From: CAWFZT01 sp963820415
GTDB taxonomy: Bacteria > Chloroflexota > Anaerolineae > Anaerolineales > Anaerolineaceae
NCBI GenBank assembly: GCA_963820415.1
Contig: CAWFZT010000006.1
Coordinates: forward strand, 496,001-560,000
DNA: 64,000 bases
Reading direction: 5' to 3'
The notes beneath the pieces were generated by a model that was given only the letters and a program-made list of their open reading frames with translations, did no database searches and was not told where the DNA came from. Shown here in pieces: positions 53,260-61,900 of this stretch. Each line of letters opens with the position of its first letter. Positions within the stretch are counted from its first letter, which is position 1. The translations under genes and the position numbers were made by a program.

Positions 53260-54070
53260 CCGCCGTTAGCCTTTCAACCAGAGCATATCCCTCAGTCTTC
53301 CCCCAGGCGATCAGCGTGAGATACCTTTTATGCGCCTGTCTGGTTTTGCTAGTTATCAGCGGCTGCTCGCCAGAAGATAATTGCCACGGACTTCAAAACT
53401 CAGGCACGCTTACGCAAATCCTGTTCATTGGCAACAGCTATACCTACGTCAATGATTTGCCAGGCCATGTTTACCAAACTGGCCTGTTCGGGTGGGTATC
53501 AAGTACAGACCGGTGTGGCTGCCGAAGGCAGCTGGACCCTGGCGCAGCACGCCGCCTCCGATCAAACCCGCACAATACTACAGCAGCAGAAGTGGGACTA
53601 TGTCATCCTGCAGGAGCAGAGCGAAATCCCCGCCATCCAATCTACTCGCCCCCAGACCATGTATCCGGCCGTCCGCTCACTGGTCGCCCGGATCCGGGCA
53701 GCCGGCGCTCAACCGCTTTTGTTTTTGACCTGGGGTCACCGGGATGGCGACCCCCAGTTTGGTCTGCCAACCTACTTCGACATGCAAGCCCAGCTTTCTG
53801 CCGGAACTATGGGCATCGCCCAGGAATTGAACGTTCCTGTCGTCCCGGTCGGAACGGCCTGGCTGAGAAGCCGCACTCAAGCCAATCCCCCGGATCTCTG
53901 GCAGTCGGATGGCAGTCACCCGACCGAGCCAGGGCACCTACCTGGCCGCCTGCGTTTTTTACGCCGCTATCTTCCACCAGAGCCCACAGGGGCTGGGCTA
54001 TTATGCCGGCCTTGACCAGAATACCGTCCAAACTTTGCAATCACTGGCAGCAGAAACCGTCCCAAAGTAG
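53256..54070 (+). pseudogene. SGNH-family hydrolase, two frameshifts
   Basis: A signal peptide with lipobox-like VISGCSPE (residues 25-40) is followed by ILFIGNSYTYVNDLPG, the block I motif of SGNH/GDSL-type hydrolases (Ser in GNSYT). At about 53466 the frame shifts by one base and goes on with VQTGVAAEGSWTLAQHA, VILQEQSE and the catalytic WQSDGSHPTEPG (Asp and His). At about 53930 it shifts again to finish GTYLAACVFYAAIFHQ to the TAG at 54068. Without the shifts it would be a lipid-anchored esterase of about 270 residues. Two errors in one gene point to decay or low-quality sequence. Confidence 0.78.
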
Positions 54071-54276
54071 ACTTTGGGAAAGATTCAGCTTTCTTGGTAC
54101 TGACCCCCAGCAGTTGAACGGCGGGGCTTCCGCTGCCGCAGCTTGCAATACGACAACAAATATCCTAACCTGGTACAGGCAAAAGCCCTTGACAAGCCAG
54201 AACAATATATCCTAAATTGATCTTGTTGGTAAATGTTGGTAAAATTGCCCTGTTGTAAATTTGTACTGTATGGAGC

Positions 54277-54858
54277 ATGACTATGAATAAGGACCGCATG
54301 GAAGCATTTAGCGATTGCGTGATTTCCATCCTGATCACCATCATGGTATTGGGGCTGGCCGTTCCCCACGGGGACAACATCACCGTCCTGTTACCTCTGG
54401 TTCCCACCTTTTTAAGCTACGCGCTGAGTTTTGTCCTTCTCGGCATCTACTGGAACAACCATCACCATCTGCTTCAGGCGACCAGGCACGTCGATGGGCG
54501 GGTGCTGTGGGCCAATATGCACTTGCTGTTCTGGCTCTCGCTCATCCCCTTCGTCACCGGCTGGATGGGCGAGAACCGCTTTTCCGCCTGGCCAGTAGCC
54601 CTGTATGGCATGGTGCATTTTTTTTCTGGCATCGCCTACTTAATCCTCACCCGGGCCCTGATTGCCCTGCATGGCAAGGATTCCGTCCTGGCCATCGCCA
54701 TTGGCCGCGATTTCAAGGGCATGGTGTCCGCAGTGATTTTGATGCTGGCCATCCCGCTGGCCTTCTTTCAGGCTTGGTTGAGCTGCGCTATGTATGTGCT
54801 TTTGGCGATCATGTGGCTCGTTCCCGACCGGCGCATCGAGAAAACATTGGTTAAGTAA
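54277..54858 (+). CDS. TMEM175-family (DUF1211) potassium channel
   Basis: A 193-residue membrane protein with six hydrophobic segments and the family signature RMEAFSDCVISILITIMVL at its N-terminus; the RxxxFSD motif forms part of the pore of TMEM175 channels. Bacterial forms are about 200 residues and work as tetramers in the inner membrane, passing K+. A short TGGAG site precedes the ATG. No clear operon partner. Confidence 0.88.
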   Translation: MTMNKDRMEAFSDCVISILITIMVLGLAVPHGDNITVLLPLVPTFLSYALSFVLLGIYWNNHHHLLQATRHVDGRVLWANMHLLFWLSLIPFVTGWMGENRFSAWPVALYGMVHFFSGIAYLILTRALIALHGKDSVLAIAIGRDFKGMVSAVILMLAIPLAFFQAWLSCAMYVLLAIMWLVPDRRIEKTLVK

Positions 54859-54998
54859 GTGACGCCGCCCGGCGCGTCTCCGCGTCGATTTCTAGCATCA
54901 CCTGGCGTTGCCTCAAAAAAGATGTTACTTTAAAGCGGAAATAAGATCTGCATAGCGATATTGGGTTCGGCTGGGAGAAATAGTATAAAATTGAATGT

Positions 54999-56876
54999 GT
55001 GGAGAGTACTCAGGTTTTTGAAAAATTCATCGAAAAACCTGAAACACACCTTGTCCAGGCCCTGTCCAATTTTGTGGTCTGCGGGTTGGTGCGTTCCTCC
55101 CTGCCGCGCGATCTTGAGGCAAAGCTGCTCCGGCTGGCTCCTCGCACTTTCCGTCTGGGTGATTACGGCCAGTTCTTTTTCACTACCCCGCTTTACCTGG
55201 ATTGGGCCTCGAACGAGGACAGCCTGCTGCTCAAGCTGGGCTTTGTCCGCACCGGGGATGATTACGAGGACGCCGCGGCAGTCCTGGCTTCCGGAACGGT
55301 AACGCCTTCCGGCGTGGATGCCCTTCGCCTGTGCGGCAACGCCCTGGTTTTGTGTATGGACCGGCACCAGCCGCGCCTGTGTGTCTACAAAACTCAGCTT
55401 TCTATCCAGGAATGGTTTTATACAAAGATCGACCAATCTTTATTCATGAGCAATAACCTGGGTGCCCTGGCTCGCTTTCTGGGCCTGCGGGAAATCAACC
55501 CAGAAGTCGTCCCCATGCATTTTATTTTTGAATTGGTCACAGGCAAGCAAACCTATTTCAAGCACATTTCCCGTCTGCGCGCCGGAGAAATTCTGCACGA
55601 ACAGGAGACAGGCCTGCGCGTTGAGCTGCGTTTCAGCCTGCGGGATCTAGCAGGCGACGAGTACGGCCGGCAGCCGCTCCAGCCAAAGGCTGTGGACGAC
55701 TACTTCGACCAGTTGAAAACGACCATGCGCCGCTATCTCAAAGCCACCACCGGGATGGAACCGCATTGGACGATGCTGCTGTCGGGTGGAATCGATTCCT
55801 CGTTGCTGCAGCTGGCAGTCAACCAACTGCTCCCCCCAGGCATCCAGCCGACCTCTCATACCGCTGCTCCAGAAATTGGCAGTTTTGCACCCGAGGTAGA
55901 GTATGCCAGGGCCGCTTCGCAGTTATTTGGCACGCGCCATACCTTCGTGCCGGTTCCCGCCGTCGATTACCCTGGCTGGCTGGTGGCGTCGATAAAAATC
56001 CTCGGGCGACCGCCCGGCTCTGAATTGTTCGGGTATCGGACCCCACTGCACGCCTACCTTGCCTGCCAACCTGATCCGGTTAAATATATGTTTTCGGGTC
56101 AGGGAACAGAAGGCATACACGGTGTTCAAGTTGCCAAATTTATCGACCTGATCATGAAATTCCGCAAGGCACCCCGGTCTGCCTTTAGCGCCCTGGGATA
56201 CCTGCTTGGAGTACTTCCGCCTTTCGAAAAAGTCAGAAGCGCCCGGCGAGCGGTGAACATGCTTAAAGCGCTGCCCGACCCCGATACACCTGGCCATCCG
56301 TTCAACGCCCATTTTGCATTTACCGACTGGCCGACCGTCTATCGCTGCTTTACCGCCGCACAGGTACGCAAGGCGCTGCGCTCCCGGAGAGAGATGCAGG
56401 TCGAGACACTCAACTCGGATAATCTGACCGAACAGGTACACATAGTGTACTTGCTCAGTGAGGCGTCTGATCAGGCTTCTGTCGAGCACCAATTAGCGCT
56501 GGCTTACGGACGCCAGATCATCTTCCCCTATCTGGAGGACGACCTCCTGCGATCCTGCTTTCGCTTCGACCCGTGCCAGCGCTTCTATTGGGGCGGGAGG
56601 ACCAAACCCATCCTTAGACAAATCCTGGAGACCCGCACTACCTCCAACGCCACCCGGCTGCGCAAGCGGGGTGGGGCATTCCGGTCCACCCTATTTGATT
56701 GGATGAGTGAAGGCGTCTTGCGTGAAATGGTCGCCGATATCACCCGGCCGGGTTTTCTCAGCCGTGAAGATTATGAACATTGCTTGCGTACCCCGAATAT
56801 GTTCACTTGGAACCTGCTGACCTACGACCTATTCGAGAAGCATATGGTAAACCAGGTGAACGCTTATACTCAATAA
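54999..56876 (+). CDS. Asparagine synthase-like PP-loop protein lacking a visible glutaminase Cys
   Basis: A 625-residue protein. Its C-terminal half is an asparagine-synthase-type ATP-pyrophosphatase (PP-loop Ser262 to Ser268, SGGIDSS) that adenylates a carboxylate. The N-terminal 230 residues resemble a class II glutamine amidotransferase domain in layout (GLREINPEVVPMHFIFELV) but begin with GTG-MESTQVF, with no Cys at position 2, so glutamine is probably not the nitrogen source. Related proteins make lasso peptides or beta-lactams, yet no such partner gene is nearby. A terminator follows at 56904. GTG start with no clear ribosome site. Confidence 0.7.
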   Translation: MESTQVFEKFIEKPETHLVQALSNFVVCGLVRSSLPRDLEAKLLRLAPRTFRLGDYGQFFFTTPLYLDWASNEDSLLLKLGFVRTGDDYEDAAAVLASGTVTPSGVDALRLCGNALVLCMDRHQPRLCVYKTQLSIQEWFYTKIDQSLFMSNNLGALARFLGLREINPEVVPMHFIFELVTGKQTYFKHISRLRAGEILHEQETGLRVELRFSLRDLAGDEYGRQPLQPKAVDDYFDQLKTTMRRYLKATTGMEPHWTMLLSGGIDSSLLQLAVNQLLPPGIQPTSHTAAPEIGSFAPEVEYARAASQLFGTRHTFVPVPAVDYPGWLVASIKILGRPPGSELFGYRTPLHAYLACQPDPVKYMFSGQGTEGIHGVQVAKFIDLIMKFRKAPRSAFSALGYLLGVLPPFEKVRSARRAVNMLKALPDPDTPGHPFNAHFAFTDWPTVYRCFTAAQVRKALRSRREMQVETLNSDNLTEQVHIVYLLSEASDQASVEHQLALAYGRQIIFPYLEDDLLRSCFRFDPCQRFYWGGRTKPILRQILETRTTSNATRLRKRGGAFRSTLFDWMSEGVLREMVADITRPGFLSREDYEHCLRTPNMFTWNLLTYDLFEKHMVNQVNAYTQ

Positions 56877-56903
56877 ATCCGGGAGAAAATTCACGAAAAA
56901 CAA

Positions 56904-56935
56904 GTGCCCTCTATTAAAAGAGGGCGCTCATTATT
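56904..56935 (+). terminator. Terminator between convergent genes
   Basis: The arms GTGCCCTCT (56904-56912) and AGAGGGCGC (56919-56927) pair with one G-U and loop over ATTAAA. It lies 28 bases past the asparagine-synthase-like stop and 36 bases before the minus-strand sulfur operon's end. The T-rich tail is imperfect, so it may serve both sides. Confidence 0.65.
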
Positions 56936-56962
56936 TGTTTGCAATAATCCTTCAGGGCCCGG

Positions 56963-57463
56963 CTAGATAAAGATGATCTGCGCTCCTTCGGTCATGTCCA
57001 TGAAATCCCCGGCCGTGACGATATCCAGCACGCCATCGATAAAATCTTCCTTCTTCAGGCCAAACATATCCACCGACTGCTTGCAGGCGTACAGCTTGGC
57101 CCCGCCGTCTACCAGCATCTGCATGTATTCGTGGATCGTGGGCACCTCAAGGGCTTTCATTTTGTCCTTCATCAGCTTGGTGGCGAAAGCGGTCATGCCA
57201 GGGATGGCGCCCATGAAGTTCGGGATACCCACATAACCGGGTACGCCCATCAGGTTCATCTTCATGCTGGTATTGGCAATAGGGGGGATTTCCAGGTGGT
57301 CGACGCGCGCTTTGTTGATCAGGTCCATGCCCCAGAAGGTGAAGAAGATAGTCACATCGATGCCATTGCCCAGGGCCGCCCAACCCATGATCAGGGCCGG
57401 ATAAGCCATATCCAGGTTGCCCTTCGAACAAATAAAAGCTACTTTACGATTTGTGTCTGCCAT
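56963..57463 (-). CDS. DsrE/DrsH-like sulfurtransferase subunit
   Basis: A 166-residue DsrE/DsrF/DrsH-like (DsrE2-type) protein. It has the DsrE fold (VAFICSKGNLDMAYPALIMGWAA) and the persulfide-carrying Cys in LYACKQSVDMFG. Longer than DsrE proper, it holds a central hydrophobic stretch (about 72-92, MNLMGVPGYVGIPNFMGAIPG) that may bring it to the membrane, as DsrE2 proteins do. It likely passes sulfane sulfur on to or from the TusE-like protein. Last gene of the operon; 45 bases follow the TusE-like gene. Confidence 0.85.
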   Translation of the reverse strand: MADTNRKVAFICSKGNLDMAYPALIMGWAALGNGIDVTIFFTFWGMDLINKARVDHLEIPPIANTSMKMNLMGVPGYVGIPNFMGAIPGMTAFATKLMKDKMKALEVPTIHEYMQMLVDGGAKLYACKQSVDMFGLKKEDFIDGVLDIVTAGDFMDMTEGAQIIFI

Positions 57464-57508
57464 TGTTTTCTCCTCTAATTTAGATATATACGATATTCAC
57501 AAGGCTGG

Positions 57509-57826
57509 TTATACACAGCCTTCCGGCTTGCCCAATCCGGAGATTTTGGCGACTTTCTTGGCCGGGCCCTTGGGGAACAGGGTGAATAGATCTTTGGTCG
57601 TAGCACCCGACCCGCTGGTGATCTGGCGCAGGGTGGGGGCCTTGCCGGAAGTCGCCGCGCTCTGGCGGCAGAAATCGATAACCTTCCAATGCGCCGGGCT
57701 CAGCTCAACAATCCCCTCTTCCTTGGCCAGCTCCACCGCCATGTCCCGGGTCCATTCGTTCGGGTTGGTCATGAAACCTTCGTCGTTGACCTGGACGATC
57801 TTTCCACCAATTGTTTTTGTTGCCAT
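57509..57826 (-). CDS. TusE/DsrC-like sulfur carrier
   Basis: A 105-residue protein with the DsrC/TusE fold (DEGFMTNPNEWTRDMAVELA, LSPAHWKVIDF) and the C-terminal arm LGKPEGCV carrying the penultimate Cys. The second Cys, 11 residues before it in sulfite-reductase DsrC, is Ala. It is therefore a single-Cys, TusE-type carrier of persulfide, not a sulfite-reductase partner. The start is ATG 57826 with a GAGG site; an earlier start at 57865 overlaps the previous gene. Confidence 0.88.
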   Translation of the reverse strand: MATKTIGGKIVQVNDEGFMTNPNEWTRDMAVELAKEEGIVELSPAHWKVIDFCRQSAATSGKAPTLRQITSGSGATTKDLFTLFPKGPAKKVAKISGLGKPEGCV

Positions 57827-57848
57827 TTTTTCCTCCAACGGACATTTT

Positions 57849-58538
57849 TTATTTATTTTTATCACCGGGGACCGCCTGGTCTCCGATTATTTTAAGCACA
57901 CGCATGGTTAGCCCCAGCCCTCGCCGCACCGCCGGGTCCTGCATCTGACGATACAGGTCTAGGAAAGAAGTACTGACCGGTTTTTCGACCTCATGAGAGG
58001 CCACCAGCAGGGTGTTCCTTAAAGAGTTCAGGATCTCCGGCTGGGTCATATCCTTGACCGTGTTCAAGATCAGCACAATATTATCGCCCAGGCGGTTGAC
58101 GTCGTCCTCGTTGAACGAAGTGACCACGTTGTCCATCATGCGCATCCCACCTCGGGCAAAAACGAAATAACCCTTGCGCTCAAGCTCGTCCATCAAGGTG
58201 GTGACCTTGTCCATGCCTTCGCGCATCATCGGGCGGGCCACATCCAGCAAATCGGTCAGGCTGTCAAGCTGGTCGAGTAACATCTCCATCTGTGGGGCGT
58301 GGCGCACCAGTTTTTTCAGCAGGCGCACCAGGTCTTGCGGGTCCAGGAATTCCTGGACTTCTTCCATCTGCTCTGAGGCCAGGCGCATGGCGTCCTTTGC
58401 CACAGGCAACAGGCTTTCCATCAGCTCTTCGCGTGATTGGCGAGCCTGCTCGGCGATGCGCGCCTGCTCGGTCAGGTAAGCCACCTGCCCCGCCAGCAGG
58501 TCGATTTTTTGAGTCAGTTCTGCGTTTGCCAGGTCCAT
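57849..58538 (-). CDS. DUF1641-family protein
   Basis: A 229-residue helical protein. The long N-terminal helix (1-70) is coiled-coil-like and rich in Gln and Glu. The conserved middle block GYFVFARGGMRMMDNVVTSF and the C-terminal VRRGLGLTMRVLKIIG mark DUF1641. Proteins of this family occur beside sulfide:quinone oxidoreductase and may be an accessory or regulatory factor. It begins eight bases after the SQR gene and ends 22 bases before the TusE-like gene. Confidence 0.8.
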   Translation of the reverse strand: MDLANAELTQKIDLLAGQVAYLTEQARIAEQARQSREELMESLLPVAKDAMRLASEQMEEVQEFLDPQDLVRLLKKLVRHAPQMEMLLDQLDSLTDLLDVARPMMREGMDKVTTLMDELERKGYFVFARGGMRMMDNVVTSFNEDDVNRLGDNIVLILNTVKDMTQPEILNSLRNTLLVASHEVEKPVSTSFLDLYRQMQDPAVRRGLGLTMRVLKIIGDQAVPGDKNK

Positions 58539-58546
58539 TCAGCCTC

Positions 58547-59779
58547 CTAAATCTTCCACTTTCCCGCCATAGTCATCGTAGCCGGCAGGGGCAGCTCTTC
58601 GCCCTTGAGCAGCAGGTTCCAGTACATCCAGCGGAACATCAGCTTGCCCCAGTGGTTGATCTCAGATTCCTCCAGCAGAGGGAAGGGCCCTACCCCGGGC
58701 AGCGGGTAGCGGCCGGGTAAAGGTTCCTGGGTGTAGTTGAAATCGATCAGCAAGCCCTTGCCAAAGCCCGATTCGATGAAGCAGTTAGCGTGCCCATCAA
58801 AGTTCGGCGCCAGCTCCTGGCCGCGCGTGTAGCGCAGAAAATTCTCGCCAAACAGGTCGATGGCAAAATGGGTCACCGAACCGGCCTTCGATGCCGGCAC
58901 GTTGGCGGCATCCCCCAGGACAAAGATATTGGCGTAGCGGTCCGATAAGAAAGTGTGCTTGTTGACCGGCGAGTAATTCAGCTCATCCCCCAGACCGGAT
59001 TTACCCACCACGTCGGCGCCCTTGGTAAGGGGAACGCTGACCAGCAGGTCGTAGGCAATTTCGCGCTCGTCGTAAGAGATAATTTTTTTAGCATCCGGAT
59101 CGGCGCGTTCGATCATGTATTCCGCCTCGACCTGGATGCCCTTTTTGACGAGCATCTCTCCCAGCAGGCGGGAGGCCACCGGTTTGGTGAAGGCTCCGGG
59201 CAGCGGGGTGGCGTAGATCAACTCGACCTTGTCGCGCATGCCGCGCTCGTGGAAGTACCAGTCCGCCAGCATGAGGAATTCCAGGGGGGCCACCGGGCAT
59301 TTAATCGGGTTCTCAACCACATTCACTACCAGCCGCCCGCCTTCCCAGGTGCGCAGCTTTTCCGCCAGGGCCAGCGCCCCCGGCAGAGAATAAAACGTGT
59401 GGATCGATTTACCCCATTCGTTTTCCGCCAGGCCGGGCGTCTCTTCGGGGTGGATATCCGCCCCGGTGGAGATGATCAGGTAGTCGTACTCCAGCACGGC
59501 GCCATTGCCCAGCCTGACCCGGTTATGGTCTGGCTCGATCATTTCGATCGTCGATTGGATCAACCTGACATGCGCAGGGATGAACTGCTGCTTGGGTTTG
59601 ACCACATCCTTCTTGGAATAAACGCCAAAGGGGATTAACAGAAAACCCGGCTGGTAATAATGCACCGGGTCCTGGTCTACCAGGGTGATCTGCCACTCAT
59701 CCATCTCCAATGTGCGCACCAACCGGTTGGCCACCATTGTGCCGGCAGTTCCGGCTCCGAGAACGACCAATTTTTTCAT
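58547..59779 (-). CDS. Sulfide:quinone oxidoreductase-like FAD protein
   Basis: A 410-residue flavoprotein of the SQR/type III NADH dehydrogenase-like family. The FAD-binding GAGTAGTMVANRL, the HYYQPGFLLIPFG and NPIKCPVAPLEF (conserved Cys), the second dinucleotide fold and VLGDAANVPASKAGSVTHFA are seen. SQR enzymes oxidise sulfide to sulfane sulfur and reduce quinone at the membrane. The Cys in IKCPVAP matches one of the redox Cys; whether the full catalytic Cys set is present I cannot be sure. Linked to DUF1641, TusE and DsrE2 genes, so it likely supplies sulfane sulfur to the carriers. Confidence 0.82.
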   Translation of the reverse strand: MKKLVVLGAGTAGTMVANRLVRTLEMDEWQITLVDQDPVHYYQPGFLLIPFGVYSKKDVVKPKQQFIPAHVRLIQSTIEMIEPDHNRVRLGNGAVLEYDYLIISTGADIHPEETPGLAENEWGKSIHTFYSLPGALALAEKLRTWEGGRLVVNVVENPIKCPVAPLEFLMLADWYFHERGMRDKVELIYATPLPGAFTKPVASRLLGEMLVKKGIQVEAEYMIERADPDAKKIISYDEREIAYDLLVSVPLTKGADVVGKSGLGDELNYSPVNKHTFLSDRYANIFVLGDAANVPASKAGSVTHFAIDLFGENFLRYTRGQELAPNFDGHANCFIESGFGKGLLIDFNYTQEPLPGRYPLPGVGPFPLLEESEINHWGKLMFRWMYWNLLLKGEELPLPATMTMAGKWKI

Positions 59780-59790
59780 CTATTTTTTCC

Positions 59791-60537
59791 TCAAGGAATT
59801 TGTGTTAATGTGGCAATTTGTTGCAGGCGGGTCATATAACGGGTGCGTTCCTGCAAAATGCCCTGGATCGCCCGCGCCGCTGTAAAAGGCCAGGCTTCAA
59901 CGCGCGTATGCATACTCGGCTCGATGACCGGGATCGAGCGCTTTTCCTGTTGGAGCTTTTCCAGCGGGATGTGGTGAGTTTCGGCCAGGCGCTGCATCCG
60001 CCCGGCATCTTCAGCCGCATCGGGCGTCTGCCAGTAAAATTCGCCGGCCAGAAAGAACCCAACCGGTTTCTCATCATCCATAAACGGGGCCGCCATGTAC
60101 TGGAGACCGGCGTGGCAGGTGAAGAACTTCCTGCCGGTCAGGGCCAGGCGTGCAATTTCTCGCCATGAAGCCCGGCAAGCCTCCAGACCGCCCGGGTTCT
60201 GCTGGACGAGCTGACAAAAGGCGCAGGGGCTGCTGGGCTGGGTCAATGGCGCGCCCGTACTATCCACCACCAGGGCGCTGATCTGGCTGACGGCTGAGAA
60301 CAGGTCCTGGATGGTCTGGACGCAGTGGATGGGGAGATTAGGGGTCGTTTCAGGCGAAGGCGGTTGAACTTCAGGCGCCTCACCGGTCAACAGGCGCTCC
60401 ACTTCCTGGCGCATAAACCGCCACTGCGCCCCAACCTTGATGCCTTTGAGGCGACCGTCTTGCAGCATACGGTAGATGGTGATGCGATCTACTTTCAGAA
60501 TATTTTGAACCTGGCGGGCAGTAAGAATATCATCCAT
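59791..60537 (-). CDS. PocR-domain transcriptional regulator with excisionase-type HTH
   Basis: A 248-residue protein. Residues 2-50 are a winged-helix domain of the excisionase/MerR type (LTARQVQNILKVDRITIYRM, and KVGAQWRFMRQEVERLL), followed by a linker and a PocR sensor domain (about 75-225) with Cys-rich spots (SPCAFCQLV, EACRASW, FTCHAGLQ). The PocR domain binds ligand, and a redox or metal cue is thinkable from the Cys pattern. It leads the sulfur operon, 11 bases before the SQR-like gene. Inverted repeats in its promoter suggest self-regulation. Confidence 0.85.
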   Translation of the reverse strand: MDDILTARQVQNILKVDRITIYRMLQDGRLKGIKVGAQWRFMRQEVERLLTGEAPEVQPPSPETTPNLPIHCVQTIQDLFSAVSQISALVVDSTGAPLTQPSSPCAFCQLVQQNPGGLEACRASWREIARLALTGRKFFTCHAGLQYMAAPFMDDEKPVGFFLAGEFYWQTPDAAEDAGRMQRLAETHHIPLEKLQQEKRSIPVIEPSMHTRVEAWPFTAARAIQGILQERTRYMTRLQQIATLTQIP

Positions 60538-60547
60538 AATTGTTATA

Positions 60548-60596
60548 GTATGTTATATCAACATGTATAACGAAATCATAACAATCTATAACATAC
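60548..60596. promoter_or_regulatory. Inverted-repeat operator between sulfur operon and TauE gene
   Basis: GTATGTTATA (60548-60557) and TATAACATAC (60587-60596) are a perfect 10-bp inverted repeat with a 29-base spacer, and the half-sites TGTATAACG and GATTGTTATGA type elements lie between. It lies next to the regulator start and 150 bases from the divergent TauE gene, so one regulator could serve both. Confidence 0.65.
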
Positions 60597-60742
60597 TCCG
60601 ATAGTGATAAATGTCACAATCGACGGTAACATTGTCATTTTTTTTCACAAACCTGGACAGCCCGATTTTTTCATAACTTCTGGGTATACTTCTTTCTCGT
60701 AAAACGGTTTAGAATACCATAACCCATCTTACAGGAGTGCAC

Positions 60743-61498
60743 GTGGTTTGGAGTGAGTACGTTCTAATCGGGCTGGCAGCGATGGCAGCCGGCTTTGTCA
60801 ATGCCCTGGCCGGCGGTGGTACGTTGATTTCTTTCCCGGCCCTCGTCGCAGCCGGCATTCCGGCCGTGGCTGCCAACGTAACCAATACGGTGGCGCTGGT
60901 ACCCGGTTACCTGGGGGCGACCATCGCCCAGTTTAAAGATCTCAAGGGACAGCGTCAAAGGCTGTGGCTGTACCTGCCGGCGGGTGTGATCGGCGGCCTG
61001 CTGCTGCTGAACAGCGGGGAAAAATTGTTTCGCTCCCTGGTGCCCTTTTTGATCCTGCTGGCCTCTCTGCTTCTGGCAGTTTCGGACACGCTGCGCGGCT
61101 GGTTATTACGCCGCCAGAATAAAATAGGCGCCTCAGCTCTTACCCTGGCCACCTGGGGAGTGCTGCCGCTTGGCCTGGCCGCCATCTACGGCGGTTATTT
61201 TGGCGCCGGCCTGAGCGTGATTGCGCTGGCCGTGCTGGGCTTGGTGTTGGTCGACTCACTCACCCAGCTCAACGCCCTGAAGCAGGTCATCTCCTTCTGC
61301 GTTAACACTGCCGCGGCAATATTCTTCCTCTTTTCAGGCAAAGTGGTCTGGACCCCCGCGGTGAGGATGGCCGTGTGCGCCCTGCTAGGCGGAGCGCTGG
61401 GAGGCCGGCTGGCGGGGCGGATCAAACCCTCCGTGCTGCGCTGGGTCGTGGTGATGATCGGCCTGGTAGTCGGGGTGACCTACCGGGTGCAGCGATGA
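60743..61498 (+). CDS. TauE/SafE-family sulfite/organosulfonate exporter
   Basis: A 251-residue membrane protein with seven or eight hydrophobic segments, the N-terminal GFVNALAGGGTLISFPALVAAG and the internal repeat YGGYFGAGLSVIAL that mark the TauE/SafE family of anion exporters (sulfite, sulfoacetate and similar). I take GTG 60743 as the start because CAGGAG ends six bases before; an in-frame GTG at 60737 overlaps that site. It is divergent from the sulfur operon, which fits export of sulfite or thiosulfate made by SQR chemistry. Confidence 0.85.
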   Translation: MVWSEYVLIGLAAMAAGFVNALAGGGTLISFPALVAAGIPAVAANVTNTVALVPGYLGATIAQFKDLKGQRQRLWLYLPAGVIGGLLLLNSGEKLFRSLVPFLILLASLLLAVSDTLRGWLLRRQNKIGASALTLATWGVLPLGLAAIYGGYFGAGLSVIALAVLGLVLVDSLTQLNALKQVISFCVNTAAAIFFLFSGKVVWTPAVRMAVCALLGGALGGRLAGRIKPSVLRWVVVMIGLVVGVTYRVQR

Positions 61499-61660
61499 CC
61501 GCTCCACTGACGGATGGCCGGTTAGATTAGCATTACCCGCTAAAAACCCAGTCGAGAAATCATCCCAGCCCTTTGCGCTGTCACTGCGAAGGCATTTCGA
61601 CCATTGTCAATCTGCCATATACACGGCTTGAAATTTGCCTCCAGGTTGTTATACTGTAAA
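61499..61660. other. Gap before the structured element
   Basis: Intergenic stretch after the TauE gene. No gene or RNA family recognised. The structured element follows at 61661. Confidence 0.4.
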
Positions 61661-61776
61661 TGAGGGAAAGTAGGTGCCCAAAGCAAGATTGGGGAAGCTT
61701 CGGCTTACCCCGTTTGTTCTTGCTATAAATTGAGGAGCTTCGGCTACCTCGGAATTTTGTGCGCCACTTTCCCTCA
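61661..61776. repeat. Three-stem structured element with twin UUCG hairpins
   Basis: An outer stem pairs TGAGGGAAAGT (61661-61671) with ACTTTCCCTCA (61766-61776) and extends into GGTGC/GCGCC. Inside are a second stem AGCAAGA/TCTTGCT (61682-61688 and 61718-61724) and two like-sequenced hairpins, GGGGAAGC-TTCG-GCTTACCCC (61691-61711) and GAGGAGC-TTCG-GCTACCTC (61732-61750), each with a bulged A. It resembles a structured RNA or a palindromic mobile element. Both strands can fold. No family is known to me. Confidence 0.6.
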
Positions 61777-61900
61777 CTTCTTTATCCGGCCGATCAATTC
61801 CCGGCGCCCCTACCGCCTACCGTTGAAAGATCCTTGCGATACCCCTGCTATCGCCGGAAAATGGAAGGCAGCTTTTCCCATTTCGTTGAAAAAAGGTTCG

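Noticed and set aside
56904..56935. Hairpin GTGCCCTCT/AGAGGGCGC as a further copy of the DUF35 terminator
   Set aside because: Only the stem resembles the repeat; there is no DUF35 tail nor the GGTTCGA core, so it is an ordinary terminator.
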